64,000 nucleotides of DNA from IOR16 sp963521065 (GTDB taxonomy: Bacteria > Bacillota > Clostridia > Peptostreptococcales > Anaerovoracaceae). The first letter of the stretch is position 1; each line of letters begins with the position of its first letter. Below the pieces are notes generated by a model that made no database searches, was not told the origin of the DNA, and saw only the letters and a list, made by a program, of their open reading frames with translations. Shown here one piece after another: positions 52,326-61,817 of the stretch. Both the position numbers and the translations under genes were made by a program. The stretch lies in contig CAUQTI010000012.1 in assembly GCA_963521065.1 (NCBI GenBank), positions 35,472 through 99,471 of the forward strand, written 5' to 3'.

Positions 52326-53522
52326 TTATTTTGCTGACTTTTTTACCTCTTCCATCAGTTCTTTAAACTTTGGAAGTGCATTGACAATCGTCTCCGGCGC
52401 AACACAGTAGGCAATTCGCATGTATCCGGGACAAGCAAACGCGCTTCCCGGGACAAGCAGAAGATTATACTTCTTCGCAAGCTTACAAAATTCTGTATCA
52501 TTTTCAATTGGTGTTTTTACAAACAAATAAAATGCGCCTTCTGGTTTGATGCATTCATATCCGGCATCGCAAAGTCCCTTATACAAGGTTTCTCTGTTCT
52601 TGTTGTAAAATGCAAGATCTACTTCTGCGTCTAAACATCTACCAATCGCCCTTTGAAGAAGGGAAGGTGCATTTACAAATCCTAAAATGCGCGTTGCTAC
52701 ATTCGCCGCGGAGATAACGTTCTCAAAATCAGCAGCTTCGCTTGGAATCACGAGATATCCAATCCGTTCTCCCGGAAGGGAAAGGGATTTACTATAAGAA
52801 TATCCTACAATCGTATTCTCGTAATAAGGGGTAACGTATGGGACCTTCACGCCATCGTAGGCAAGCTCTCTGTACGGCTCGTCAGCAATTAAATAAATGT
52901 CTGTTTTAAATTCTTTTTGTTTTTCGTTTAGAATGTCTGCCAGCTCTTTAATCGTCTCCTCTGTATAAACTACACCGGTTGGATTGTTCGGCGAATTGAT
53001 GATGACCGCCTTTGTATTTGGTGTTAATTTCTCGCGGAATGCAGCTAGGTTCGGTTGAAAATCCTTTGTATTTGCCGGTACTACGACAAGCGCAGCATCA
53101 TAGTTTGCGGCATAGCTTCTATATTCGCCGAAATAAGGCGCAAACGCAATTACTTCATCTCCCGGGTTCAAGAGCGTTTTTAAAATGACGTTGATTCCTC
53201 CTGCGGCACCTACTGTCATAATAATATTTTTATGTTCAAAGGATGTTCCGTGCTTTTTATTAATTGAGGCAGCAATGGCCTGACGGATATCCTCATAGCC
53301 CGAATTATTCATGTACCCATGGATAAAAGTCGGTTCCTCTTCCTTTAAAATATCAATAATCGCTTCCTTTACCTGTTCAGGTGCCGGTACGTTTGGGTTT
53401 CCCAAACTGAAATCATACACATTTTCTGCGCCGTATTGTTCCGCCAAGCGCTTTCCCTCTTCAAACATTGCACGAATTGTTGAGCTTCCTTCTACAAAGG
53501 CAACCATTTTTTTTGAAATCAT
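52326..53522 (-). CDS. PLP-dependent class I aminotransferase (AspC-like)
   Basis: Fold-type I aminotransferase of 398 residues, probably acting on aspartate or another amino acid with 2-oxoglutarate. The nucleotide-like PLP features are VGAAGGINVILKTLLNPGDEV (cited for landmarks), INSPNNPTGVVY, ADEPYRELAY with the Asp that pairs with the PLP nitrogen, and the Schiff-base Lys in YSYSKSLSLPGERIGY. AAAGGAG precedes the ATG. It starts 15 bases after the chemoreceptor-like gene, so both share a transcript. The exact substrate is not decidable from sequence. Confidence 0.9.
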   Translation of the reverse strand: MISKKMVAFVEGSSTIRAMFEEGKRLAEQYGAENVYDFSLGNPNVPAPEQVKEAIIDILKEEEPTFIHGYMNNSGYEDIRQAIAASINKKHGTSFEHKNIIMTVGAAGGINVILKTLLNPGDEVIAFAPYFGEYRSYAANYDAALVVVPANTKDFQPNLAAFREKLTPNTKAVIINSPNNPTGVVYTEETIKELADILNEKQKEFKTDIYLIADEPYRELAYDGVKVPYVTPYYENTIVGYSYSKSLSLPGERIGYLVIPSEAADFENVISAANVATRILGFVNAPSLLQRAIGRCLDAEVDLAFYNKNRETLYKGLCDAGYECIKPEGAFYLFVKTPIENDTEFCKLAKKYNLLLVPGSAFACPGYMRIAYCVAPETIVNALPKFKELMEEVKKSAK

Positions 53523-53537
53523 GTTTCCTCACTCCTT

Positions 53538-55187
53538 TTACTTATATCGGTTCATAATTTTCTGCAGTGACCCGTCTTTCTGCATTTCTTTTACTTTATT
53601 ATTAAAGAATTCACATGCCTGGGCATGTTTTTTCTCTTTTCCAAATCCCAGATACGTCTTGACCGGGTTTTTTAAAACAAACACAAAGCCTTCCTTACAT
53701 ATTTGTTCTTCCAATCCCAATTTTTTTACCTGATAGTCGCCGGAATCCATTTCCAGTACAACGATGTCGAGCTGTCCCTTTAATAATTTTTTAAATAGGA
53801 TGTCTTCCTTGCTGCTTTCGAAAAGTGTGCTTTTCACCTGATATAGCTCAGGAAAATATGTATAGCCGGATATCATTCCAATCCGCTTTTCCCTTAAATC
53901 TGAAAGCTGCCTCACACTCGTGTTTCCCGCTCGACTTGTATAAAAGCTATAAGGGCTTTCAAAGCGGTAGCTGTCACTAAATTTTAAATAAGATTCCCGA
54001 TTTTTATCGTAAGAAATCGCAGGTAAAATATCCGATAATCCGTTCTTGACCATTTTAATCGACGTGTCCCACGGTACAATTTTGAAAGTAACCTTGTAAT
54101 CTGATTCGGAGAAAACCGCTCGAATGAAATCATAATCCATCCCGGATAATCGCTTCGTTTTCTCGTCATAAATAAAATAGGGCTCATAGGGAGAAGTTGC
54201 AATCGTAATCGTCTTTTCCTCTTCAAACGCTTCCTGCTTCATAAGTTGAAAATTAAGCTGCTCTAATTGAGAAATCCTCTGTTTAATTTGATTGGCTGAA
54301 ATTGTTTCTTGCGCAATGGACCGTGAAAGCTCTTCAATTTTATGGAAGGAAGCATCCACTGTAGCTGACGCTTTTCCAACCAATTCTTTTGCAGAGTAAA
54401 TGGAATCCTCGAGCTCTTTGGAGTTCTCGGCAATCCAATGGTTCATGCTGCTTACATCCTTTGACATGGTTTCAATTAAGGAAAGCTCATTGATTGCTTG
54501 TGCAATTTTAGTGCTTTGAAATTCGATGTTCTCCATCACTTGATGCACATCTTTTTTAGAATCCTCTACAGACTTTGAGATTTCTTTAATGATCTCGCTG
54601 ATCACTTGATTGGCCTCGCTTGTCTCATTTGCGAGCTGCCTGACTTCTCCTGCAATGACCGAAAATCCGGCTCCGTTCTCTCCTGCTCTTGCCGCTTCTA
54701 CAGATGCATTCAGCGCAAGTAGGTTTGTTTGTGCTGAAATGTGTTCAATGCGTTCGACAAGTGACTTTGCCTTTCTGCTCTTTTCTTCCAAATTAATGAA
54801 AGATTTTTTTGCAGAATTTAAATCGCTGCCAGTCACATTTAAGCTTTTCGTAATTTTCTCAAATTCTTTTTTCTTTTCAACGATGTTTTCATAGGTATTG
54901 TTTGAGATTTCCAATGCCTGCGATGCTTTTTTACGACTTTCCTGCACCGTGCTGTAAATGACATCAATCACATCACTAATGGAAATCATACTTGAGGCTT
55001 GTTCTTTGGATTCTGATGTGAGCCCCTGAATTCGAAGAAGAATTTCATTCATTTCAATATCCAGTTCATCTACGGAAAAAGAAAAACCGCTTATCAATTC
55101 TAAATACTTATCGGCTAATTCAATGCTGCTATTTTTTATCACTGCACGGTCCTTTTGGCTCTCCTGCATGCTTTTAAAAAATTTCAT
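53538..55187 (-). CDS. Soluble chemoreceptor: MCP signalling domain fused to a C-terminal SBP_bac_3 domain
   Basis: 549 residues from the ATG at 55187 (GGAGG 10 bases upstream; a GTG six codons earlier is possible). Residues about 1-300 form the long coiled coil of a methyl-accepting chemotaxis protein, with the hairpin tip ERIEHISAQTNLLALNASVEAARAGE (cited for landmark). From about 305 a type 2 solute-binding domain follows (ITIATSPYEPYFIYDEKTKRLSGMDYDFI start). No signal peptide, membrane helix or HAMP is visible, so the sensor should be cytoplasmic, which is unusual for this binding domain. It shares a transcript with an aminotransferase, suggesting an intracellular amino acid as ligand. 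Confidence 0.87.
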   Translation of the reverse strand: MKFFKSMQESQKDRAVIKNSSIELADKYLELISGFSFSVDELDIEMNEILLRIQGLTSESKEQASSMISISDVIDVIYSTVQESRKKASQALEISNNTYENIVEKKKEFEKITKSLNVTGSDLNSAKKSFINLEEKSRKAKSLVERIEHISAQTNLLALNASVEAARAGENGAGFSVIAGEVRQLANETSEANQVISEIIKEISKSVEDSKKDVHQVMENIEFQSTKIAQAINELSLIETMSKDVSSMNHWIAENSKELEDSIYSAKELVGKASATVDASFHKIEELSRSIAQETISANQIKQRISQLEQLNFQLMKQEAFEEEKTITIATSPYEPYFIYDEKTKRLSGMDYDFIRAVFSESDYKVTFKIVPWDTSIKMVKNGLSDILPAISYDKNRESYLKFSDSYRFESPYSFYTSRAGNTSVRQLSDLREKRIGMISGYTYFPELYQVKSTLFESSKEDILFKKLLKGQLDIVVLEMDSGDYQVKKLGLEEQICKEGFVFVLKNPVKTYLGFGKEKKHAQACEFFNNKVKEMQKDGSLQKIMNRYK

Positions 55188-55266
55188 CTCCTTAGTGCCT
55201 CCCACACTGATACACGCCTAGTTTTATCATAAGCTCACCACTTCGTTCTGTCAATGAAACTCCTGA

Positions 55267-56169
55267 TTATTTCCACGGTTCCTGTGGATTTACCCCGTAC
55301 AATTGTACGATTTCTAATTCCGAACTATGCGCTAAATCCTTCGGCATTACGATTTTCCCGCCATTTCCGTCTAAATCGTACCCAAATTTTTTATAGGCTG
55401 CCCAAACGAGATGTGCACATTGTGTGCCTTCTATTTTCCCTTTTTTGCCTTCCTTTTCAGAGAACAATCCAACCGTAAGGCGATAAGGCTGATCTTCCAA
55501 GTTTTCTACCGCCCAATCCGCAATTTTTTTGCGAACTTCCTGATTCACCCCTTTGAGCCTATAAACCATAACATTGGGATAGGCTCTCCATTTATTCAAA
55601 TCCTGAATGGACGAATTTTCACCTAAAACGACGGATTCCAGCGTTTTCTCATTTTTAGAATCAATGACTAACGCAGCATGGCCGTTTCTCCATCCATAGA
55701 TACGAGAAGATTTTGTAATCAAAATGTCCCCTTCCTGTAGATTTACAAACGAAATTCCTTCCGCAGGCTGGCCATCTTCATCGATAAGAACTTCCTCGCA
55801 CGAAATAAAAAGATTTGATTTCTTTACAAACTGCACCTTCTGAAAAAAAATTTCCTGCAGGGCTTTCACTTTCTTCTTCCACAGCAAGGATTTTTCCATA
55901 TCTGCATCAATTGCTTTTCTTTCCTCTCTCAGAGCATCCACTACCGGCTTTCCCAACCCCGTTTGAAGTAAAATCTTGATATAGTATTCTTCACTTATGG
56001 ATTTTTCTTCAAAAAATGATAAGATTTCTTCTTTCGCATAATCCGGTGTAATGTGTGCATCCTGATCTGCCGCTTTATTTGACAGGCAAATTCCAAAGAA
56101 AAAAAACAGAACAAAGAAGCTAACAAGATATAAATTCTTACGATTTTTGCAAAAAAAATCTTCCTTCAA
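55267..56169 (-). CDS. YiiX/YebB-like permuted NlpC/P60 (papain-fold) protein
   Basis: Exported cysteine-hydrolase-like protein of 300 residues. The N-terminal hydrophobic signal or anchor spans about 10-32. The permuted papain-like domain starts near residue 145: GDILITKSSRIYGWRNGHAALVID holds the His, and GTQCAHLVWAAYKKFGYD holds the nucleophile Cys, in the order typical of the circularly permuted YaeF/YiiX branch. The start is TTG at 56169, supported by GGAGGG 7 bases upstream. Family members may cleave amide or thioester bonds in wall or lipid; the substrate here is unknown. Confidence 0.8.
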   Translation of the reverse strand: MKEDFFCKNRKNLYLVSFFVLFFFFGICLSNKAADQDAHITPDYAKEEILSFFEEKSISEEYYIKILLQTGLGKPVVDALREERKAIDADMEKSLLWKKKVKALQEIFFQKVQFVKKSNLFISCEEVLIDEDGQPAEGISFVNLQEGDILITKSSRIYGWRNGHAALVIDSKNEKTLESVVLGENSSIQDLNKWRAYPNVMVYRLKGVNQEVRKKIADWAVENLEDQPYRLTVGLFSEKEGKKGKIEGTQCAHLVWAAYKKFGYDLDGNGGKIVMPKDLAHSSELEIVQLYGVNPQEPWK

Positions 56170-56290
56170 AATTCACCCTCCTCTCCTATCTCTTTTAAAT
56201 ATTTTTTCCACTAATTCAGTTTTTAGCCAAAAATAAAAAAATTTCAAACCAGCTTATTTTACTGTAAATAAAGGAAAAAAATGCATTTTA

Positions 56291-56355
56291 CCAAAAGAAA
56301 AACCTTTGGGAATAAAATACAGCTACACTCCTGACTGTATATCTCTCAAAGGTTT
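56291..56355 (-). terminator. Terminator of the ornithine fermentation operon
   Basis: AAACCTTTG and CAAAGGTTT arms (56300-56308, 56347-56355) with an inner ATACAG/CTGTAT pairing; on the minus strand T-rich sequence follows. It lies 26 bases past the orr stop. Confidence 0.8.
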
Positions 56356-56380
56356 CTCTTTTTTATTTTTTAGTTGATTT

Positions 56381-57466
56381 CTACCCTTTATAGGCAGTGT
56401 CAACATACGCACTCGTAAATGCCTTTAGCATTCCGCCGTATCCCAGTTCAAATGAAATAAGATCGCCAACCTTATATAGGGTATCGGAATTAGTTACATC
56501 TAAAATCAAATGATCTGAGCTTCCTCCTAAAATATCAATTTTAGGGTCGACTGGCGTTAAGCTGTCAAGATCAATATCTTGCTTTCCAATCGCCAAAATA
56601 GCCCGTTTAATAATCCCGCGGTCCTCATAAACCGGTTTCTGCCCAAAAGCATCTACTCCAATTTCTCCAATCGGAATCGACTGCTTACTCTTTAACTCAA
56701 TAATTTCCGCATCTAATATCAATGCGTCCGAGCAGGTCCCCTCAATTTTAGCTCCATAAGCAGTATCATTTCCTAAAAGAAAGGATTCGCCCAGGCGAAG
56801 GTTATTAATGCCTTCCGGCATCTCATCTTTGCCGATTAAGTAAATGGAGCTGGAATTTCCACCGGAAATCATGGCCAGCGAAAGGTTGAATTTCTCTTCG
56901 ATTTTCCTTGCAATCTCCACTAAAATGCTTAGGTTATCATTCTTAGGGATAACCGCACCATAGCACGTGAGGTTTACACCGATTCCATATAATTCAATGA
57001 ATTCCATGTCTAAAATTTGAGATACCGCCTCCATGATTTGGTCTTCGTCCTTAAAGAAAATACCTTCGCGCAGATCTCCCAAATCAATCATTAACAATAT
57101 TTTGTGTTTTTTCTTTTGCTTCTTTGCAGCCTCATTCAAGAGAGAAATCGTAGAAAGCTCTGAATTGAAGCTTAAATCGACATATTGGACAACCTCGTCA
57201 GCCTCACTTCCCATCGGCAATCTTAAAAGCACGGTTTCTTTCCCATTCTTTCTTGCCAAATCCGCATAGGTTTTAATGTTTTGCACGCGGGAATCAGCCA
57301 TAAAGTTTACACCTGGATGTGCGGCAATCAGATCTACGATTTTGTCATCCGCGCAGAAACCTTTTGTTACAATCATCATAGAGCAATTTCCGCCATGTGT
57401 CACTTGACTTACTGCGTCAAGGTTTTGTTTCACTTTTTCTAAGTGAACAGTCAATCTAGGGTACAT
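56381..57466 (-). CDS. orr: Ornithine racemase (alanine racemase-like PLP protein)
   Basis: PLP racemase of 361 residues that converts L-ornithine to D-ornithine, the substrate of the aminomutase encoded upstream. It has the alanine-racemase-like N-terminal barrel with the PLP Lys in MIVTKGFCADDKIV, YGIGVNLTCYGAVIP and MISGGNSSSIYLI. GGAGGAAAAGG precedes the ATG. It is last in the operon, 28 bases after the GlmL-like gene. The assignment as ornithine rather than alanine racemase rests on its place in the ort/ora operon and the family's known role in ornithine fermentation. Confidence 0.9.
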   Translation of the reverse strand: MYPRLTVHLEKVKQNLDAVSQVTHGGNCSMMIVTKGFCADDKIVDLIAAHPGVNFMADSRVQNIKTYADLARKNGKETVLLRLPMGSEADEVVQYVDLSFNSELSTISLLNEAAKKQKKKHKILLMIDLGDLREGIFFKDEDQIMEAVSQILDMEFIELYGIGVNLTCYGAVIPKNDNLSILVEIARKIEEKFNLSLAMISGGNSSSIYLIGKDEMPEGINNLRLGESFLLGNDTAYGAKIEGTCSDALILDAEIIELKSKQSIPIGEIGVDAFGQKPVYEDRGIIKRAILAIGKQDIDLDSLTPVDPKIDILGGSSDHLILDVTNSDTLYKVGDLISFELGYGGMLKAFTSAYVDTAYKG

Positions 57467-57494
57467 TCCTTTTCCTCCTTAAATCCTTTTCGTT

Positions 57495-59027
57495 TTATGA
57501 TTTCTTTACATACTCTCCATCAACCAGCTCATAGCCCTCTTCTCTCAAATGGTCTTCTATTCTCTTCTGCTTCTTATCTTCGATCGCTTCCAGGCGCTCC
57601 AGCTCCTGCATATATGCAGCTTTCGCGGAACGAATCGGACCATCGTCCTTTTTTTCCGGGAAGGTGAAATCCAAACTTTTTTGTAAAAGTTTAATGGTGC
57701 CCTCACGATACTTTTTTGAGAGTACACCTAAAGAGGCAATGATATAATCGTTATCCACAAGAATACGTGCACTTTCACTTGGAAAAAGCAGCAAGCCGGT
57801 TTCATTATGCTGTGCAATCTCTTCCATGATTTCTACTCTGTGAGGAAGTCTTGTCAAAGCGCCCCCTGTGCCTATAATATATTTGACTTGTGTCAAATCT
57901 TTCCCCTCTGCAACGGTGCTTCTGCCAGACGGCCCGTAAATATATCGAATCTGCCCCGCATGACGTTCTACCGAACGAATGACTGCTTCTTTCGTCAAAC
58001 GCTCAACAAAAGTTCGCTCCTCATCGTCTTTTGGAATTGCTTTATAGCTTTCCATTACTTTCTTTACATCGACATCCGGCAGCTCTTCTTTTAATTTTTC
58101 TTCGCCAATCAACTCAACGATATTTTTCATGTTTACGTAGACGCCGAGATCCCCTTCTACCGTGCGCTTGGCTTTTGGCTCCGGACTGATCATAATTCTG
58201 GCAATTTGGTCTGATTCTTCACATACGGAATGTACATCCGTTGTCGCACCGCCGACATCCAGTACAACGACATTTCCGATGCATTCATTTAACAGCTTTG
58301 TAGCTTGCATCACAGCACCCGGTGTCGGAATAATGGGTCCGTTTACCATATCCCGTACATGCTCCATCCCCGGCGCATGAATAATATGATCTTCAAATGC
58401 GTCCTGAATTACTTTCCTTGCCGGTTCCACATTTAAGTCATCAATTTTAGGATATACGTTTTCTACAATATATAAATTTGAACTGCTCTCCTCATCGAAG
58501 ATCAGCTTGATTTCTTCTTGATTTTCCACATTTCCTGCGTAGATAATTGGTGTGCCTAGCCCCATACTCCGAATCAATTCTGCATTATAAATCGCAGTCT
58601 CTCTCTCCCCATAGTCCACACCTCCGGCTATGAGAATTAAATTGGGCTTAATTTCTTTAATTTTCTGTAGATCTGTACGTCTCAGCCGTCCGGCTGTTAC
58701 ATAGTGAATGATGGCCCCAGCACCCAGTGCTGCTTCTTTTGCCGCCTTTGCCGTCATATCGTAGACAAGGCCATGCACAGTCATCTTTAATCCCCCTGCT
58801 GCAGAAGAAGTCGCCAGCATTTCATCATACTCCAACGCATCTATTTTCATTTTTTTGCATAAATCATCGATTGCACCTTGAAGTCCAATTCTAACGTCGC
58901 CGTCCATTACCGATGTCGGGGCCTGCCCTTGTGCCCAGAAAATAGGGTCCTCAGTATGAATATCCTTGAATGCATTTACTACTGTTGTTGTCGAGCCAAT
59001 TTCGGCTACCAATACGTCGACTTTCAT
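57495..59027 (-). CDS. GlmL/MutL-like ATPase of the aminomutase operon
   Basis: An ASKHA-fold ATPase of 510 residues like GlmL of glutamate mutase operons (often mislabelled MutL). The ATP-binding motifs are VLVAEIGSTTTVVNAF at 4-19 and VVLDVGGATTDVHSV at about 252-266, and a later IIGTGGALTRLP. It is known to accompany B12-dependent aminomutases and is thought to act as a reactivating or cobalamin-loading chaperone. AAGGAG precedes the ATG. It follows oraE by a 68-base gap with a hairpin (59051-59080). A C-terminal Lys/Glu-rich helix ends the protein. Confidence 0.88.
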   Translation of the reverse strand: MKVDVLVAEIGSTTTVVNAFKDIHTEDPIFWAQGQAPTSVMDGDVRIGLQGAIDDLCKKMKIDALEYDEMLATSSAAGGLKMTVHGLVYDMTAKAAKEAALGAGAIIHYVTAGRLRRTDLQKIKEIKPNLILIAGGVDYGERETAIYNAELIRSMGLGTPIIYAGNVENQEEIKLIFDEESSSNLYIVENVYPKIDDLNVEPARKVIQDAFEDHIIHAPGMEHVRDMVNGPIIPTPGAVMQATKLLNECIGNVVVLDVGGATTDVHSVCEESDQIARIMISPEPKAKRTVEGDLGVYVNMKNIVELIGEEKLKEELPDVDVKKVMESYKAIPKDDEERTFVERLTKEAVIRSVERHAGQIRYIYGPSGRSTVAEGKDLTQVKYIIGTGGALTRLPHRVEIMEEIAQHNETGLLLFPSESARILVDNDYIIASLGVLSKKYREGTIKLLQKSLDFTFPEKKDDGPIRSAKAAYMQELERLEAIEDKKQKRIEDHLREEGYELVDGEYVKKS

Positions 59028-59050
59028 ATGCTAACTCCTTATTTTTAACA

Positions 59051-59080
59051 ATGGAGTCTGCACGTTTGCACAGACTCCAT
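59051..59080 (-). promoter_or_regulatory. Intercistronic hairpin between oraE and the glmL-like gene
   Basis: ATGGAGTCTG (59051-59060) and CAGACTCCAT (59071-59080) form a perfect 10-bp stem around CACGTTTGCA. No strong T-run follows on the minus strand, so it is more likely an RNA processing or stability element than a full terminator. Confidence 0.55.
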
Positions 59081-59095
59081 CAAAATTTCTACTGC

Positions 59096-61309
59096 TTATT
59101 TCTGGTTTCTTTTTCTCATTCTCTCTTCTACTAAGAAGGAAGCCACATCAATACCGTGGGAGTTTCTTCCAAATCCAGCATCAATTCCAGTCTTCAACGC
59201 TTCATCAGGAATTACCTGCGTACCTCCTGCAACGATCGTGACCTTATCTCTGATTCCTTTTTCAATTGCAAGCTCATTGATTCTCTTCATGTTCTTGTAA
59301 TGGATGTTATCGTGAGAGATAATTGTAGATGCAAGGATTGCTTCTGCATTCAATTCAACAGCAGCGTCTACCAGTTTTTCAACCGGAACGGAAGTGCCAA
59401 GGTATACGCACTCAATACCGAATCTTTCGATACCGCCATGCTTAATGTTGATAATTTCAAGAAGGCCTACGGAATGCTCGTCTTCTCCAACTGTACCGCA
59501 CACAACCTTTAATGGATGTGCCTTTACATCGTTTCTGATTTCTTCATCTGTCAGATATACCGGTTCTGGTGGAACAACAAGCTTGGAAAGATCAATATCA
59601 AATTTCAGCTTTCCTTTCATTTCAATTCTTGTACCTTCTGCTTCCTGAAGGACTTCTCTTGAAATGACTTCCGGATCCTCCAGACCCATCTGGTTTCCGA
59701 TTTCTACTGCAACAACTTCCGCAGTTCTCTTGTTTGTAGGAATGCACATCGTAAGCATCACAGTGCCGTCTGCCAACCATTCCATTTCAGGCTTAACGAA
59801 GTTGGAATTTCTGTATTTTGCATTTTCAGCCATTCTTGTATTTACATTGTCATCGTCAAGTTCGTCAATATAAACAATCTTGCTTCTGTCTTCAAAGGTA
59901 CAGCCGCCAATCAGTGCCGCCGGATCTTTTGGATCTCCGCCGTACTGCTCTACATTATTATAACCATAATGTGCTGTTACAGGAGCCATATAGTCTTCGT
60001 CTCTTTCGTAAACGAAGCCATATCCAATGCCGCCTTCAATCTTTCTTGCAATGCCGTCGCCGTTTCTTTCAGGGTACATTGCAGAGTCAACGAAGAATCC
60101 TTCCTGTACTGCTTCAAAGTATCCGCCTACTTCAACGATTTCTTCCATGAACAAGCAAGCTCTTTCTCTAATCTCTCTTGATGTATCTACTAATGGACCG
60201 TCTTTTTTCAATTCTACCATTTCCATTAAGCCATCAAGACCGATTAATGTTTGTTTTGCAGTATCGCAAGCTTCGATGTTGTAGATATGCCAAGGAACAT
60301 TTCTTCCTTCGTCCGGTGTAATTGTTGACTGAATATCTGCTCTTGTAAGCTTTGAAATGAACATATTCAATACATGTGTTACGGTTGCTTCTCTAGCAGA
60401 AGAATCGATGTATTTCGTATTCATCTGTGCTCTCATTCTGTATCTTCTGCAGAAGTCTCTAAGTGCAACTGCATAAGGAAGGTCCATGTAAACACAAGGA
60501 GCCGGTGTTGCAGTCGGAGGTACTGTTGAGAGACAGATATTTTCCGGCTTGATTCCAACGCGTTCTGAGAATAAAGAGTTGATTGCATGCTGAACGATAA
60601 GCTCCGGCATTACTTTCCAGGCTTCTCTTGCGGTTGCATTCGCGTTATGTGCACCGTCAATCTGCGCAATCTCAGCCCATGCCAACACCTTCTTAGATTC
60701 GCAAGCATCTACAAAAGAACGAACGCAGTTGATATTTCTATAAAGCACGTTGTACTGTGGGTCCTGATGGGCACCATTGATTCCTTCTTCTGCAAACATA
60801 ACAGCTACGTCAGGACCAGCTACGCCGGATACATAGGAGTGATAGTTGATTGGACGACCAACTTCATCTTCAATTAAATCCAATGCTTTTCTCTGTGCTC
60901 TGACTTGCTTTCTTGTAATCGGAACACCGCCGATACCTTGCGGAGTACCTTCGATTAATCCATCCATATGAGACTGGCCAGCTGTACGAATTACCATGAT
61001 ATGATCTGCACCATGCCATGCTGCCATTCTCATTCTTCTGATATCGTCCTCAAATCTTCCGGAAGCGATTTCTGTTGTAATAACCGGAAGTGGTTGTGGA
61101 TCAACATCCTTAAAATATTTTGCAGGAGGAAGCGGTACACTCTGCTTCAATGGTTCAGTTGCATCTTTATAAGTGAAAGGTCCCATTTCTAGGTTTTCTA
61201 CAGGTGTTCTCCAAACCCAACCCTTTCGTCTTGGTTTATATTGATCGAGGTCTTCTAAGATGCGTTCGACATCAATTTTCTTATCTTTTTCCAATTTATC
61301 GTAAGCCAT
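59096..61309 (-). CDS. oraE: D-ornithine 4,5-aminomutase, large subunit OraE
   Basis: Adenosylcobalamin- and PLP-dependent mutase subunit that moves the delta-amino group of D-ornithine to C4, giving 2,4-diaminopentanoate. 737 residues from the ATG at 61309 (AAAGGAGGG upstream); the frame opens 19 codons earlier. The barrel has PTATPAPCVYMDLPYAVALRD (cited for landmark). The C-terminal Rossmann domain has the cobalamin motif DEHSVGLLEI with axial His612 and Lys623 eleven residues on, the PLP-anchoring position of the family. It is one base after the oraS stop, so the two subunits are coupled. Confidence 0.95.
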   Translation of the reverse strand: MAYDKLEKDKKIDVERILEDLDQYKPRRKGWVWRTPVENLEMGPFTYKDATEPLKQSVPLPPAKYFKDVDPQPLPVITTEIASGRFEDDIRRMRMAAWHGADHIMVIRTAGQSHMDGLIEGTPQGIGGVPITRKQVRAQRKALDLIEDEVGRPINYHSYVSGVAGPDVAVMFAEEGINGAHQDPQYNVLYRNINCVRSFVDACESKKVLAWAEIAQIDGAHNANATAREAWKVMPELIVQHAINSLFSERVGIKPENICLSTVPPTATPAPCVYMDLPYAVALRDFCRRYRMRAQMNTKYIDSSAREATVTHVLNMFISKLTRADIQSTITPDEGRNVPWHIYNIEACDTAKQTLIGLDGLMEMVELKKDGPLVDTSREIRERACLFMEEIVEVGGYFEAVQEGFFVDSAMYPERNGDGIARKIEGGIGYGFVYERDEDYMAPVTAHYGYNNVEQYGGDPKDPAALIGGCTFEDRSKIVYIDELDDDNVNTRMAENAKYRNSNFVKPEMEWLADGTVMLTMCIPTNKRTAEVVAVEIGNQMGLEDPEVISREVLQEAEGTRIEMKGKLKFDIDLSKLVVPPEPVYLTDEEIRNDVKAHPLKVVCGTVGEDEHSVGLLEIINIKHGGIERFGIECVYLGTSVPVEKLVDAAVELNAEAILASTIISHDNIHYKNMKRINELAIEKGIRDKVTIVAGGTQVIPDEALKTGIDAGFGRNSHGIDVASFLVEERMRKRNQK

Positions 61310-61310
61310 C

Positions 61311-61673
61311 TTATTTCCCTCCTTTAAACAATGCAACTGCTTCATCCCAACCATTACCTGCTGCAAGCATTTCTGCCGTTTCAGGAATTGAAAGGTTCTT
61401 TGCTTTTGACAATTTGTATACTACATGGCCAGCGCCTTTTCCCATTAAGCCTCTGTCCATACAGCCTTCAACAATTGGCTTTGATTGAAGAGAGGAAACT
61501 CCCATTCTCAAAAGAACTGCTCTTTCTACAGAAGGAGTCGTGTTTTTCTTTCCTAGTTCCAATAAAGGATCTACAACCTTTGCTGTCAGCTCCCAGAATT
61601 TATTATACAGTTCTTCATCTGAAAGGTTTGCGATATGCTTTCTGCGTTCTGCAAAATCATCTTTTCTTTCCAT
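61311..61673 (-). CDS. oraS: D-ornithine 4,5-aminomutase, small subunit OraS
   Basis: Small subunit of 120 residues, the normal OraS size, mostly helical: MERKDDFAERRKHIANLSDEELYNKFWEL start (cited in part), then TPSVERAVLLRMGVSSLQSK and GMLAAGN-like AEMLAAGNGWDEAV near the end. It stabilises OraE in the alpha2beta2 mutase. AAAAGGAG precedes the ATG, and its last codons contain the ribosome binding site of oraE. It stands 144 bases after ortB, a gap that includes a hairpin. Confidence 0.94.
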   Translation of the reverse strand: MERKDDFAERRKHIANLSDEELYNKFWELTAKVVDPLLELGKKNTTPSVERAVLLRMGVSSLQSKPIVEGCMDRGLMGKGAGHVVYKLSKAKNLSIPETAEMLAAGNGWDEAVALFKGGK

Positions 61674-61715
61674 CCTGTTTCTCCTTTTTCATAATCATTT
61701 CATTTTAGATTAAAG

Positions 61716-61762
61716 AAGATGCAGATTCGAATTTGCTTGCGGTCTCATTGAACCTGCATCTT
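61716..61762 (-). promoter_or_regulatory. Intercistronic hairpin between ortB and oraS
   Basis: AAGATGCAG (61716-61724) and CTGCATCTT (61754-61762) are perfect inverted copies with a 29-base interior. On the minus strand a short T-rich tail follows, so it could be a weak terminator or a processing site that sets the ort to ora ratio. Confidence 0.5.
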
Positions 61763-61817
61763 TTATTTTGATTTGTCTTCGGAGGTTGCCTTTTCTTTTT
61801 AAGTGCCGGACTATAAA

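Noticed and set aside
57495..59027. DNA mismatch repair protein MutL
   Set aside because: The sequence is an ASKHA-type GlmL-like ATPase in an aminomutase operon and has no GHKL or MutL endonuclease motifs.
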